Of a DNA stretch of 18,113 nucleotides, positions 1 to 8,539 are shown in pieces. Below the pieces are notes generated by a model that saw only the letters and a program-made list of their open reading frames with translations, ran no database searches and had not been told where the DNA came from. Each line of letters starts with the position of its first letter. The stretch's first letter is position 1. The DNA comes from Cytophagales bacterium (GTDB lineage Bacteria > Bacteroidota > Bacteroidia > Cytophagales > Cyclobacteriaceae). The stretch lies in assembly GCA_003500135.1 (NCBI GenBank), contig DNTA01000093.1, positions 1 to 18,113 on the forward strand, in the 5' to 3' direction. The translations under genes and the position numbers were made by a program.

Positions 1-549
1 TCTGAGGATGGTCTAATTAGTGGCATTGATATGATTAAAAACTTGAATGCCATACGGGAATTGGATCAGGGTGATTTACATATTGATCTGGAGACAGTTT
101 CATTGAAAGCTGTATTTCAAAGGTTATATCGAGATTTTTTGCTCATAGCTGACATGAAAAGTATAGAACTAGCGGTTGGAAATGTGCTTGATAATGAATA
201 TCTGATCAGCGCCGATGCATATTATGTATAGAGAACCATTTATCAGGTTGTAACAAACGCTTTAAAATACTGCCACAAAGGTGAAAAAATCAACCTCAAT
301 ATCGAAATGGAGGGAGAATGGGTTGTTTTTTCATGTAAGGATACTGGCCCGGGTCTTAAAAAGGAGGAACCAACCAAACTCTTCAGTAAATTCAACAAGC
401 GCTCTAACACACCCACTGGTGGCAAAGGCCAAACCGGGCTCGGATTATACCTGGTAAACACCTATCAAAAAGCCATGAATGGCAAAGTGGAATTTATATC
501 AGGTGATGACAAGGGGGTTACCGTAAGTTTGATTTTTAAAAAAGCATAA
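1..549 (+). pseudogene. Sensor histidine kinase, 3' part, interrupted by an in-frame TAG
   Basis: The frame is open from the window edge and encodes the end of a two-component sensor kinase. Nucleotides 1-228 read like the tail of a HisKA dimerisation domain running into HATPase_c (residues such as GIDMIKNLNAIRELDQGDL). A TAG at 229-231 follows ADAYYV. The same frame then continues without a shift: N-box VVTNALKY, G1 box DTGPGL, F-box LFSKF, and G2 box GQTGLGLYLVNTYQKAMNG, ending at TAA 547-549. The phosphoacceptor His lies upstream of the window. One base change, for example TAT or TAC to TAG, would explain the break, giving Tyr before RTIYQVV. A re-start at Met 307-309 would leave only about 80 residues without the N-box, so a working kinase is unlikely. 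A sequencing error near the sequence end is the main alternative. The domain identity is confident; whether the lesion is real is not. Confidence 0.8.
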
Positions 550-580
550 CACCCCTCCTTGCGATCTTCTGGCGCCGTCA

Positions 581-1453
581 TCAGGCAAAAGGCTGATTTA
601 TAATATTTAATAAGTACGCTCCGTAGCCACTTCTAACCAGAGGTTTTGCGATTTCCTCAAGCTGTGATGTATTGATGAATCCCATACGATAGGCCGCCTC
701 TTCAATACATCCGATTTTCAACCCTTGTCGTTCCTCAATTACCTGAACAAATGTGCCGGCTTGCATTAATGAGTCAAAAGTACCTGTATCTAACCAGGCA
801 GTACCCCGATCCAGCACACTTACTTTTAATTTGCCCCGCTTTAAATATTCTTTATTCACATCAGTGATCTCATATTCCCCGCGCTTACTGGGCTTCAGGT
901 TTTTAGCAATTTCCACTACTTCATTGTCATAAAAGTAAATTCCGGGTACGGCAAAACTCGATTTTGGATTTTGTGGTTTTTCTTCTATGGAAACTGCCTT
1001 CATATCTGCATCAAACTCTACTACACCATACCTTTCCGGATCATGAACATGATAGGCGTATACTATTCCTCCATCAGGATCGTTATTGTCCTTTAAAAGC
1101 CTTCCCAGCCCTGTTCCATAAAATATATTGTCTCCAAGAATTAAAGCCACCTTTTCGTGGCCAATGAACGATTCACCAATAGTAAAAGCCTGTGCAAGGC
1201 CTTCAGGCTTATCCTGAATAGCATAGGTAAATGAACAACCAAGTTTTGATCCATCGCCCAACAACTTTTCGAACATAGGTTGATCGTGTGGTGTAGTGAT
1301 GATAAGAATATCCCGTATTCCCGCCATCATTAAAGTTGAAAGCGGATAATAGATCATTGGCTTATCGAATACAGGCATTAACTGCTTACTTACCGCAAGG
1401 GTAAGAGGGTGTAAACGGGTGCCCGAGCCACCTGCAAGAATAATTCCTTTCAT
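581..1453 (-). CDS. rmlA: Glucose-1-phosphate thymidylyltransferase RmlA
   Basis: RmlA makes dTDP-glucose from dTTP and glucose-1-phosphate, the first step of dTDP-deoxysugar synthesis, in the cytoplasm. The 290 residues match the family's usual length. Visible signatures are the nucleotide-binding loop GGSGTRLHP (residues 8-16), the sugar-phosphate segment [18 protein letters not shown] (22-39), the metal-binding Asp in LGDNIFYG (D108), EEKP (157-160) and the second metal Asp region WLDTGT (220-225). It is the last gene of the ugd-uxs-rmlB-rmlA operon, 45 nt after rmlB, and converges on the broken histidine kinase with a 31-nt gap. No hairpin with a T tract was seen in that gap. Its product feeds RmlB directly. 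The call is secure; only the final sugar is unknown, because rmlC and rmlD are absent here. Confidence 0.96.
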   Translation of the reverse strand: MKGIILAGGSGTRLHPLTLAVSKQLMPVFDKPMIYYPLSTLMMAGIRDILIITTPHDQPMFEKLLGDGSKLGCSFTYAIQDKPEGLAQAFTIGESFIGHEKVALILGDNIFYGTGLGRLLKDNNDPDGGIVYAYHVHDPERYGVVEFDADMKAVSIEEKPQNPKSSFAVPGIYFYDNEVVEIAKNLKPSKRGEYEITDVNKEYLKRGKLKVSVLDRGTAWLDTGTFDSLMQAGTFVQVIEERQGLKIGCIEEAAYRMGFINTSQLEEIAKPLVRSGYGAYLLNIINQPFA

Positions 1454-1498
1454 ATTTTTTTGGTTTGTCGTTGTTCAAATGAAATTCAATAAGTCAAG

Positions 1499-2551
1499 CT
1501 AAACGTCTTTGTATTGCTCTTCGTAATAGCTCTTATAATTTCCGGAAGTGACATTGTCAAGCCACTTCTGATTGTTAAGATACCAATCTATTGTTTTTGC
1601 AATACCTTCTTCAAACTGTAATGAAGGTTCCCAGCCTAGTTCTTTCATTATTTTGGTAGCGTCAATAGCGTATCGCATATCATGGCCCGCCCTGTCCTGA
1701 ACGTAGGTAATCAAATTTTCAGAAGCGCCTGGTTCACGGCCTAGTTTTTCATCCATTACTTTGCACAACACTTTGATTAAATCAATATTTTTCCACTCAT
1801 TAAAGCCGCCTATGTTATAGGTTTCACCTACTTTCCCTTTGTGGTAAACCAGATCAATGGCACGGGCATGATCAATTACATACAACCAATCACGTACGTT
1901 TTCGCCCTTACCGTATACCGGTAGCGGTTTATTATTTCGAATGTTATTTATAAAAAGCGGCACCAGTTTTTCAGGAAACTGATTTGGGCCATAATTATTG
2001 GAGCAATTCGATATAATTACCGGTATTCCATACGTATTGTGATAAGCCCGAACGAAATGATCAGAACTGGCTTTAGATGCCGAATAAGGCGACTGAGGAT
2101 CATAAGAGGTCGACTCCACAAAAAAACCGCCCTCGTCCAAAGAGCCGTACACTTCATCGGTAGAAACATGATAAAATAATTTGTCCTGAAAATCATCTTT
2201 CCACACAGATTTGGCTGCGTTTAAAAGATTAACCGTGCCCACTACGTTGGTAAAAATGAATTCCATCGGGTTTTTGATGGACCGGTCTACGTGGGATTCT
2301 GCCGCAAGATGGATAACGCCGTCAAATTTTTCCTTTTCAAACAATTCGTGAATGAAATTTCCATCGACAATATCGCCTTTAACAAAATGATAATTATGCA
2401 ATTCTTCTATGTCTTTGAGGTTCTCCAGGTTTCCGGCATAGGTCAATTTATCCAGATTATAGATATCATAACCCGGATATTCTTTGACAAAGAGCCTTAC
2501 GACATGCGAGCCAATAAAGCCTGCTCCACCGGTTATCAGTATTTTGGGCAT
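1499..2551 (-). CDS. rmlB: dTDP-glucose 4,6-dehydratase RmlB
   Basis: RmlB is a cytoplasmic NAD-dependent short-chain dehydrogenase/reductase that converts dTDP-glucose to dTDP-4-keto-6-deoxyglucose. The 350 residues are typical for the family. The Rossmann motif GGAGFIGSH lies at residues 8-16 and the catalytic TDE triad at 131-133 within STDEVYGS. The YxxxK pair is Y156/K160 in YSASKAS, and the substrate-binding signature NCSNNYGPNQFPEKL is at 182-196. TDE in place of the TSE seen in epimerases separates it from GalE and from UXS. It starts 2 nt after the uxs stop codon, so the two are probably translationally coupled, and rmlA follows. The intermediate could go to rhamnose, fucosamine, Fuc3NAc-type or other deoxysugars; this window has no gene that decides which. 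Confidence 0.96.
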   Translation of the reverse strand: MPKILITGGAGFIGSHVVRLFVKEYPGYDIYNLDKLTYAGNLENLKDIEELHNYHFVKGDIVDGNFIHELFEKEKFDGVIHLAAESHVDRSIKNPMEFIFTNVVGTVNLLNAAKSVWKDDFQDKLFYHVSTDEVYGSLDEGGFFVESTSYDPQSPYSASKASSDHFVRAYHNTYGIPVIISNCSNNYGPNQFPEKLVPLFINNIRNNKPLPVYGKGENVRDWLYVIDHARAIDLVYHKGKVGETYNIGGFNEWKNIDLIKVLCKVMDEKLGREPGASENLITYVQDRAGHDMRYAIDATKIMKELGWEPSLQFEEGIAKTIDWYLNNQKWLDNVTSGNYKSYYEEQYKDV

Positions 2552-2553
2552 AT

Positions 2554-3549
2554 TTATCGTTTTATATACTTTTCAAAGTCGTTGTGTTCTTTTTTGTGTA
2601 GAGCTTCCTTGGGAAGTGACTTAAAATATTCATAAGTTATCTTCAACCCTTCAGCCCTTTTAATTTTTGGGGTCCATCCCAAAATTTCTTTAGCGCGCGA
2701 AATATCGGGTTTCCTTTGTGTAGGATCGTCTTTTGGCAATGGTTTGAACACTACTTTTTGTGTGGTATTGGTCAGCTTTATAATTTCTTCGGCAAATTCA
2801 CGAATAGTTATTTCATCAGGATTTCCAATATTCACAGGTTCCACATAATCGCTAAGCAGCAGCCGGTATATCCCCTCCACCAGATCATCAACATAACAAA
2901 AAGACCTCGTTTGTGACCCGTCACCGAAAATTGTCAAATCCTCTCCTCTGAGCGCCTGTCCGATAAATGCCGGCAAAACACGTCCGTCATTTAAACGCAT
3001 TCGGGGGCCGTAGGTATTGAAGATGCGGACGATTCGGGTTTCCACACCGTGAAAATTGTGGTAGGCCATGGTCAAGGCTTCCTGAAATCTTTTGGCCTCA
3101 TCATACACACCCCGGGGTCCCACAGGGTTCACATTGCCCCAGTAGGTTTCCTTTTGTGGATGTACTGTAGGGTCACCGTATACTTCTGAGGTGGAAGCTA
3201 CAAGTATTCTTGCATCTTTTGCTTTGGCCAGACCGAGCAGATTATGCGTCCCCAAAGATCCAACCTTTAAGGTTTGAATCGGGATCTTTAAATAATCGAT
3301 TGGGCTGGCTGGGGAAGCAAAATGCAAAATGTAGCCAAGCTTTCCAGGCACATGAACAAAATTGGAGACGTCGTGCTCATAAAATATGAATTGAGGCAAC
3401 CTGAAAAGATGCTCAATGTTTTTCAGATCACCCGTAATGAGGTTGTCCATCGCGATCACCTCAAAGCCTTCTTTGATAAACCTGTCGCAAAGATGGGAGC
3501 CAAGAAACCCAGCTGCTCCCGTAATCAATACACGTTTTTTAGTTGCCAT
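2554..3549 (-). CDS. uxs: UDP-glucuronate decarboxylase (UDP-xylose synthase)
   Basis: UXS is an extended SDR enzyme that oxidises and decarboxylates UDP-glucuronate to UDP-xylose with bound NAD. The 331 residues carry GAAGFLGSH (11-19), the STSEVYGD motif with T120 and E122, and the YxxxK pair Y149/K153 in YDEAKR. The downstream segment [16 protein letters not shown] (177-192) is characteristic of UXS and separates it from UDP-glucose epimerases and from RmlB. The start ATG lies inside the last codons of ugd, an 11-nt overlap that implies translational coupling. It also places the enzyme directly after the one that makes its substrate. A UDP-glucuronate 4-epimerase is a less likely alternative because the sequence follows UXS motifs throughout. 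Confidence 0.92.
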   Translation of the reverse strand: MATKKRVLITGAAGFLGSHLCDRFIKEGFEVIAMDNLITGDLKNIEHLFRLPQFIFYEHDVSNFVHVPGKLGYILHFASPASPIDYLKIPIQTLKVGSLGTHNLLGLAKAKDARILVASTSEVYGDPTVHPQKETYWGNVNPVGPRGVYDEAKRFQEALTMAYHNFHGVETRIVRIFNTYGPRMRLNDGRVLPAFIGQALRGEDLTIFGDGSQTRSFCYVDDLVEGIYRLLLSDYVEPVNIGNPDEITIREFAEEIIKLTNTTQKVVFKPLPKDDPTQRKPDISRAKEILGWTPKIKRAEGLKITYEYFKSLPKEALHKKEHNDFEKYIKR

Positions 3550-4855
3550 TTATTTGTTTTCTTCCGATGCTGAAATATTTAAAGCCCTTGGGCCCCATTT
3601 CATCAACCGGGTATAAGTTTCTTCCGTCGAAAATCAGGTTATTATTAAGCTTTTCCTTCATTTTATCGAAGTTTGGTTGCCTGAAAACAGGCCATTCGGT
3701 AACTATTAAAAGGGCGTCGGCATTGTCGAGCGCTTCATACTCGTCGTCAAACAATTCTACTTTATCACCCAAAAGTTTCTTCACATTTTCCATGGCCTCA
3801 GGATCATAAGCCCTGACCTTTGCGCCTGCCGCAACCAATTCTTCTATGTTATAAATCGATGGCGCTTCCCTTATATCATCTGTGTAGGGTTTAAAAGCCA
3901 GGCCCCACATGGCAATGGTTTTTCCTTTGAGATCTCCACCGAGCTGTTCCTTTATTTTTGGCACCATTTTTATTTTCTGGGCCGTATTGATGTCCATTAC
4001 GGCATTTAGGATTTTGAAATCGTAATCAACATCCTTAGCTGACTTTGCCAGGGCCTGAACATCTTTAGGGAAACAACTACCTCCATAGCCAATTCCTGCA
4101 AATAAGAACCGTTTTCCAATTCTAGTGTCTGTACCTATGCCTTTACGAACATCATCCACGTTGGCGCCGAGTATTTCGCAGAGATTAGCAATTTCATTCA
4201 TGAATGTGATCTTAGTTGCCAAAAATGAATTGGCAGCATATTTGGTTAACTCCGCAGACTTTTCATCCATAAATATTATCGGATTGCCTTGTCGTACAAG
4301 AGGGGCATATAAAGCATCCATAATTGATCGTGCTTTCATAGACCCCGTTCCTATAACTACTCGATCGGGCTTCATGAAATCCTCAACAGCTACACCTTCT
4401 CTTAAAAACTCAGGGTTAGACACTACATCAAAATCAACTTTGGCATTGGCAGCAATATGTTCCCGCACTTTGTCGGCCGTTCCAACAGGCACAGTACTTT
4501 TATCAACGATTACAGCATATTCTTTTAACAATGGCCCAAGGTCGTCTGCTACTTTTAATACATATTGCAGGTCTGCAGAGCCATCTTCACCGGGAGGCGT
4601 TGGCAATGCTAAAAATATTACTTTGGCATCTTTCACACCTTCTTTCAGATCAGTGGTGAATTTGAGCCTTTCATGTTTAATATTTCGATCAAACAAAACA
4701 TCCAGTCCAGGTTCATAAATTGGAATGACACCATTCCGAAATTTTTCAACCTTTTCCTGGTCAATATCCACGCAAGTAACATGGTTACCCAATTCTGAAA
4801 AACATGTGCCTGTTACGAGGCCAACATATCCTGTTCCGACTACAGCTATATTCAT
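3539..4855 (-). CDS. ugd: UDP-glucose 6-dehydrogenase
   Basis: Ugd carries out the NAD-dependent four-electron oxidation of UDP-glucose to UDP-glucuronate in the cytoplasm. The 438 residues are a normal length. The NAD-binding motif GTGYVG is at 7-12 and the KSTVPVGT stretch at 119-126. NPEFLREG is at 148-155, K205 lies in the AELTKYAAN segment, and the catalytic cysteine is C261 in [10 protein letters not shown]. The C-terminal UDP-binding domain follows ([18 protein letters not shown]). A UDP-ManNAc dehydrogenase (WecC-type) is less likely because the next gene encodes UDP-glucuronate decarboxylase. It is the first gene of the four-gene nucleotide-sugar operon and has a TAnnTTTG element about 30 nt upstream of its ATG. 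Confidence 0.95.
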   Translation of the reverse strand: MNIAVVGTGYVGLVTGTCFSELGNHVTCVDIDQEKVEKFRNGVIPIYEPGLDVLFDRNIKHERLKFTTDLKEGVKDAKVIFLALPTPPGEDGSADLQYVLKVADDLGPLLKEYAVIVDKSTVPVGTADKVREHIAANAKVDFDVVSNPEFLREGVAVEDFMKPDRVVIGTGSMKARSIMDALYAPLVRQGNPIIFMDEKSAELTKYAANSFLATKITFMNEIANLCEILGANVDDVRKGIGTDTRIGKRFLFAGIGYGGSCFPKDVQALAKSAKDVDYDFKILNAVMDINTAQKIKMVPKIKEQLGGDLKGKTIAMWGLAFKPYTDDIREAPSIYNIEELVAAGAKVRAYDPEAMENVKKLLGDKVELFDDEYEALDNADALLIVTEWPVFRQPNFDKMKEKLNNNLIFDGRNLYPVDEMGPKGFKYFSIGRKQINGN

Positions 4856-4884
4856 TTTTCGAAGTATTTATTATATCTTTTTGG

Positions 4885-4892
4885 CAAATATA
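4885..4892 (-). promoter_or_regulatory. Candidate -7 element for the ugd-uxs-rmlB-rmlA operon
   Basis: On the minus strand this reads TATATTTG, an exact match to TAnnTTTG, the -7 element of the Bacteroidota primary sigma factor. It lies 29 nt before the ugd ATG, which would give a leader of about 20 nt. No TTG was found at the expected -33 spacing and the region is very AT-rich, so a chance match is possible. The gene-free gap 4856-4994 holds nothing else I can identify. Confidence 0.4.
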
Positions 4893-4994
4893 TTAAAACA
4901 AATTTTTATATATAGGATTTAAATAAGATATTATATTCTTTTTCCAATTATTTAAAAATGGAGTTATCCAAAACCGTCCATAATTCATTCCCTA

Positions 4995-6218
4995 TCATAA
5001 TTGTTCGTGAATTGACACTTTACTGGCAATAACAGCCGGTCTGAATGAGGCCAAAAAAGTAATTAAAAGGATGGCCAGGGTTATCAAAACTAAATCGGAC
5101 CAGATGATTTTTACAGGATAACTTTGCATAACTGCTGTTTCCATACCCATGGAAATAAAGCCAAACTGCATTTGTAAAAGACAAACTATCAATCCTAATA
5201 CCAGTCCTGCTATGGCACCGGTAAATGCAATTACCCCACCTTCCATCATGAATATTTTTCTGATCAGCGCCCTTGAAGCCCCCATTGCCCCTAAAACTGC
5301 TATGTCCCGCTTTTTTTCTATGGCAAGCATGGTTAGGGAAAAAAATATGTTGAATGACGATATTGCTATGATAAAGCTGAGTGTAATAAAAACGAAAAGC
5401 TTTTCAATTTTTATGGCTTTAAGCAAACTGGCATGCTGCTCTTCCTCATTTAGTACCTCAAAATCATTTCCAAGAACATTTTTCAATTCTGATTGGACTT
5501 CGCTAATAGTATATCCTTTGCTCACACCTAATTCAAGTGAAGTACGTCGGTTTTCGTACTCCAAAAGTTCCTGTGCAAGTCGAATAGGAACAAAAACATA
5601 TCTTGTATCATATTGCTTTTCTATGCTAAACACCCCGGCAGGCATCGCCATTGCTTTGTTTACACTTTGCATTGGGTTTAAAGATGAGGACTTTAGTCTG
5701 CGAGTATAATAAAATTTCAGTGGATATTTTGCGTTGAGATTGATGGCTGATAGCGCCCATTGAACACCCCTGCCCAGTACCGCATAATTAACACTGCCTT
5801 CCTTCAACTTAAATGAGCCTTGTACAATATTTGGCTCCATACGATGGCGCTCTGTGAAATTATCACTGACCCCTTTTAAGCGTATGACCATTTGTGCTTC
5901 ATTGTAACTGACATAGGCATTGTCTTCAATTACTTCAGTAATGATCGCAACACCAGGTGTGGTGTTGATTTTTTGCATCAAACTGTCGGTCAGTTCAAAT
6001 GATTTTCCCTTAGATGGCTTGATCATCAACTCGGCATCGAACGATTTGTGAAGGGAACGAATAAGGTCTTCCAAACCATTAAACACAGCTAAAACGATTA
6101 CCAGCGCCATGGTTCCCACTGCCACGGCCAGCATCGAAATAAAAGAAATGATATTGATAAAATTCTTTTTCTTCTTACTGAAAAAATACCGTTTCGCTAT
6201 GAATAGTGATAGATTCAA
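4995..6218 (-). CDS. LolC/LolE-type (FtsX-family) ABC transporter permease
   Basis: This inner-membrane permease probably acts in a Lol-type lipoprotein-release ABC complex, moving lipoproteins from the inner membrane towards the outer membrane. The 407 residues show the MacB/FtsX layout. A short cytoplasmic N-terminus (MNLSLFIAKRYF) is followed by TM1 at about 21-47 and a periplasmic domain of about 225 residues. Three C-terminal TM segments follow at about 274-298, 327-351 and 375-393. The cytoplasmic coupling segment EKKRDIAVLGAMGAS (301-315) is typical of LolC/E. The ATPase (LolD) is not nearby. The gene begins 9 nt after the rbfA stop and is probably cotranscribed with it. LolC versus LolE, or another FtsX exporter, cannot be settled from one gene, so no symbol is given. 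Confidence 0.85.
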   Translation of the reverse strand: MNLSLFIAKRYFFSKKKKNFINIISFISMLAVAVGTMALVIVLAVFNGLEDLIRSLHKSFDAELMIKPSKGKSFELTDSLMQKINTTPGVAIITEVIEDNAYVSYNEAQMVIRLKGVSDNFTERHRMEPNIVQGSFKLKEGSVNYAVLGRGVQWALSAINLNAKYPLKFYYTRRLKSSSLNPMQSVNKAMAMPAGVFSIEKQYDTRYVFVPIRLAQELLEYENRRTSLELGVSKGYTISEVQSELKNVLGNDFEVLNEEEQHASLLKAIKIEKLFVFITLSFIIAISSFNIFFSLTMLAIEKKRDIAVLGAMGASRALIRKIFMMEGGVIAFTGAIAGLVLGLIVCLLQMQFGFISMGMETAVMQSYPVKIIWSDLVLITLAILLITFLASFRPAVIASKVSIHEQL

Positions 6219-6227
6219 TGGTCTTGA

Positions 6228-6611
6228 TTATTCCTCAATATCTTTATCAGAATTATCCTCTTCGGGTATATCCAGGTTTCTGAATAGTTGATCCATTTTA
6301 TCGGCATAAGCGGCACTGTCGTCCAGATAAAAAATTAATTCCGGTATTCGGCGCACCTGTTTACCAATTCTATTTCCGAGGTCTTTTCTTATTTCAGACT
6401 TTTTACGGTCCACGAGTTCCATCATTTTATCCTTATCCCGCTGAATAACCAGGCTTAAATATACTTTGGCCACACTTAGGTCCGGACTCATATCTACTTT
6501 TGTAACAGAAATCATGTTGTCCGAAAAATAGCTCTTGCCATCTCGTTGAAATATATAACCCAATTCTTTTTGGATCAATCTTGAAAATTTTTGTTGCCTT
6601 TTACTTTCCAT
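6228..6611 (-). CDS. rbfA: Ribosome-binding factor A
   Basis: RbfA is a small KH-fold protein that binds the immature 30S subunit and helps 16S rRNA 5'-end maturation. The 127 residues match the family. The N-terminus (RQQKFSRLIQKELGYIFQR) is the usual first helix, and the strand segment VTKVDMSPDLSVAKVYLSL is the conserved core. The helix ending GKQVRRIPELIFYLDDSAAYADKMDQL is also diagnostic. The C-terminus is short and acidic. The gene is divergent from the membrane-protein gene at 6693 with an 81-nt gap holding a candidate promoter for each direction, and the permease gene follows after 9 nt. Confidence 0.93.
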   Translation of the reverse strand: MESKRQQKFSRLIQKELGYIFQRDGKSYFSDNMISVTKVDMSPDLSVAKVYLSLVIQRDKDKMMELVDRKKSEIRKDLGNRIGKQVRRIPELIFYLDDSAAYADKMDQLFRNLDIPEEDNSDKDIEE

Positions 6612-6641
6612 CCCGCCTCGGTTTTAGTTCTCGAATTATAA

Positions 6642-6649
6642 TATATTTG
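6642..6649 (+). promoter_or_regulatory. Candidate -7 element for the 6693 membrane-protein gene
   Basis: TATATTTG matches TAnnTTTG exactly. It ends 43 nt before the TTG start at 6693, predicting a leader of about 35-40 nt. The expected -33 region around 6619-6625 has GGTTTTAG rather than a clean TTG, so support is partial. Confidence 0.4.
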
Positions 6650-6681
6650 CCAGAGCAACTATTTTTTTATCAAATAAAGAA

Positions 6682-6689
6682 CAAAGATA
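6682..6689 (-). promoter_or_regulatory. Candidate -7 element for rbfA and the permease
   Basis: On the minus strand this reads TATCTTTG, an exact TAnnTTTG match, 70 nt upstream of the rbfA ATG. No clear -33 TTG was found; that region would fall inside the first codons of the gene at 6693. Together with the plus-strand element at 6642-6649 this makes a face-to-face promoter pair in an 81-nt gap, so the two transcripts would overlap at their 5' ends. Confidence 0.4.
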
Positions 6690-6692
6690 CTA

Positions 6693-8111
6693 TTGTTAAG
6701 CTATTTTAAAATAAATGACCCATACCGTTTAGTGGTAATTTTTATTCTGCTGTTTGCGCTCAGCATCCCGGCTATGATTAAACCAGAAGTAAATACTATT
6801 CCTGAGTTAGAGCGGTTGTTGATCGGGCAATCTATTTCCAATGGAAAATTACTATACGATGAATTATGGGTGGAAATGGCCCCTTTGTCATCTGTAGTCT
6901 ACAGTGCGGTAGACTGGTTGTTTGGCCGCTCTTATCTAGCTCACAAAATATTGGCCATTCTTTTATTTTTCTTTCAGATTTTTTACTTCAATCAAACGCT
7001 ACTCAGCCGTAAGGCTTATAACGAAAATTCATATGTGCCTGCCTTTCTATATGCCGTATTGGGTTTTATCATGATTGATACGATTCGTCTATCTGCCGAG
7101 CTAATGGGACTAACTTTTATTGTTGTCTCATTTGCCAGTCTATTTAAACATCTGGAAGCAAGGGTTCGAACAGATCAGAATTTATTGTATATCGGCATTT
7201 ATATTGGAATTGCCTCCCTTTTTTACTTACCCTACCTGGCCTTTTTCCTGGCAACGGTATTAAGTTTGCTTTTCTATACCAATACCATGAAAAGAAGATA
7301 TGTATTGCTCATTTATGGCGCTGCTTTTCCTATATTGTTGGTTTGGATATACTATTTCATCATCGGTAAGACGGACGCATTTTATTTCTGCTATATTAAC
7401 TCATTGATACGGCTGGATTATTTCAATTTTCTGGATCTGACAAGTGTTTTGATCATAATTGCATTACCTTCACTTTATCTGCTTTGGGCGTTTATCAAAG
7501 TGTTCAACACACCATCATTTATCAATTACCAGTCACGGATCCAGGGTGTGTTTTTCTTTTATTTTCTTACTGCGGTTGTAGTTTGGATATTCTGGAGCAG
7601 AAACAGTGGCGCAACTATGGCAATGTTCATTCCTATATATACCTTTTTCCTAAGCCATTTATTTTTACTTATCAGAAAGTGGCTGGTACGTGAAATTGCA
7701 ACTACACTGCTCATTGCTTCAATATTCACAATTTACTTTGCCTCACTTTATGGCAATAAGCTCGTAGTAAATGCAATAGATTTAAAAAAGTTGCTGGTAC
7801 AGGAAACTTCATATGATCAGTTTGTTCAGGGTAAAAGCCTTCTGGTGATGGGCAAGCAATATTTCGAAGCGTACCAAAGTGCAGCGCCTGCCACCCCTTA
7901 TCTGGATTGGCAACTTGCACGGGCTCACTTTGACCATCTCAATTACTATGACCACCTTCAAAAAATATATGTTTATATGGAAGAAGACCCGCCTGAAATG
8001 ATCATTGATGAATCCAATTATATGCCTGAACTTTCTGAAAAAATCCCTCTATTCAAAAATCAATATGAAAAAGTGTCGGGCAATCTATACAGAAAGATCA
8101 CGCACAAGTAA
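6693..8111 (+). CDS. Polytopic membrane protein, GT-C/DUF6427-like, function unknown
   Basis: I do not recognise this 472-residue protein with certainty. It has about 10-11 hydrophobic segments between residues 11 and 352, then a soluble tail of about 115 residues (358-472). The first loop (PEVNTIPELERLLIGQ, then GKLLYDELW and MAPLSS) resembles the first extracytoplasmic loop of GT-C lipid-linked glycosyltransferases. The middle part (YIGIYIGIASLFYLPYLAFF) recalls Bacteroidota DUF6427 proteins. The tail contains DPPEMIIDESNYMP, the sort of segment seen in the soluble domains of GT-C proteins. The start is TTG: an in-frame stop lies at 6675-6677 and the next Met is residue 28, which would remove TM1. 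It is divergent from rbfA, and its last 14 nt overlap the 3' end of rpiB. A sugar or lipid transferase role is inference only. Confidence 0.75.
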   Translation: MLSYFKINDPYRLVVIFILLFALSIPAMIKPEVNTIPELERLLIGQSISNGKLLYDELWVEMAPLSSVVYSAVDWLFGRSYLAHKILAILLFFFQIFYFNQTLLSRKAYNENSYVPAFLYAVLGFIMIDTIRLSAELMGLTFIVVSFASLFKHLEARVRTDQNLLYIGIYIGIASLFYLPYLAFFLATVLSLLFYTNTMKRRYVLLIYGAAFPILLVWIYYFIIGKTDAFYFCYINSLIRLDYFNFLDLTSVLIIIALPSLYLLWAFIKVFNTPSFINYQSRIQGVFFFYFLTAVVVWIFWSRNSGATMAMFIPIYTFFLSHLFLLIRKWLVREIATTLLIASIFTIYFASLYGNKLVVNAIDLKKLLVQETSYDQFVQGKSLLVMGKQYFEAYQSAAPATPYLDWQLARAHFDHLNYYDHLQKIYVYMEEDPPEMIIDESNYMPELSEKIPLFKNQYEKVSGNLYRKITHK

Positions 8112-8535
8112 TTTTATTCACTCGATTTTGATGTCTGCCGCCCTCAAAAGGCGTATTGATGAAAGTATTTACTATCTCCAGCGCCTCACTGTCTACTAAA
8201 AACCTGGCCGGAATACAGAGTACATTGGCATCATTATGGGCACGTGCCAATGCGCTGATTTCCGTTTTCCAGCAAAGGGCAGCTCTGATACCTTCATGTT
8301 TATTTGCTGTAATTGCCACACCATTTCCACTTCCGCAAATCAATATGCCCAAATCAAATCCACCTTTTTCAACTGCTTCCGAAAGTGGATGGGCAAAATC
8401 GGGGTAATCAACGGAATCAGTGGCAAACGGGCCAAAGTCTTTTAGCGCGTGGCCATTGGTTTCGAGCCATTTTATCACTTTGCTTTTTAATTCAAAACCG
8501 GCATGATCGCCGCCAATTGCGATGTTCTTTTTCAT
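8098..8535 (-). CDS. rpiB: Ribose-5-phosphate isomerase B
   Basis: RpiB interconverts ribose-5-phosphate and ribulose-5-phosphate in the non-oxidative pentose phosphate pathway. The 145 residues fit the RpiB/LacAB family. Visible motifs are GGDHAGFELK (8-17), the anion-hole and catalytic-cysteine region ICGSGNGVAITANKHEGIRAA with C67 as the likely acid/base, and ARAHNDANVLCI (97-108). The C-terminal signature EGGRHQNRVNKI supports reading to the stop at 8098, although this overlaps the convergent membrane-protein gene by 14 nt. It begins 4 nt after the tatC stop and is the last gene of glyA-tatC-rpiB. Cysteine at the active site and the motif set favour ribose over galactose 6-phosphate isomerase (LacA/LacB). 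Confidence 0.93.
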   Translation of the reverse strand: MKKNIAIGGDHAGFELKSKVIKWLETNGHALKDFGPFATDSVDYPDFAHPLSEAVEKGGFDLGILICGSGNGVAITANKHEGIRAALCWKTEISALARAHNDANVLCIPARFLVDSEALEIVNTFINTPFEGGRHQNRVNKITCA

Positions 8536-8539
8536 TTTA

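Noticed and set aside
4125..4718. 197-residue plus-strand open frame inside ugd
   Set aside because: It is antisense to a strongly supported enzyme gene, with Ser/Thr-rich composition typical of a shadow frame.
5149..5709. 186-residue plus-strand open frame inside the permease gene
   Set aside because: It is antisense to the permease and has no domain or start context.
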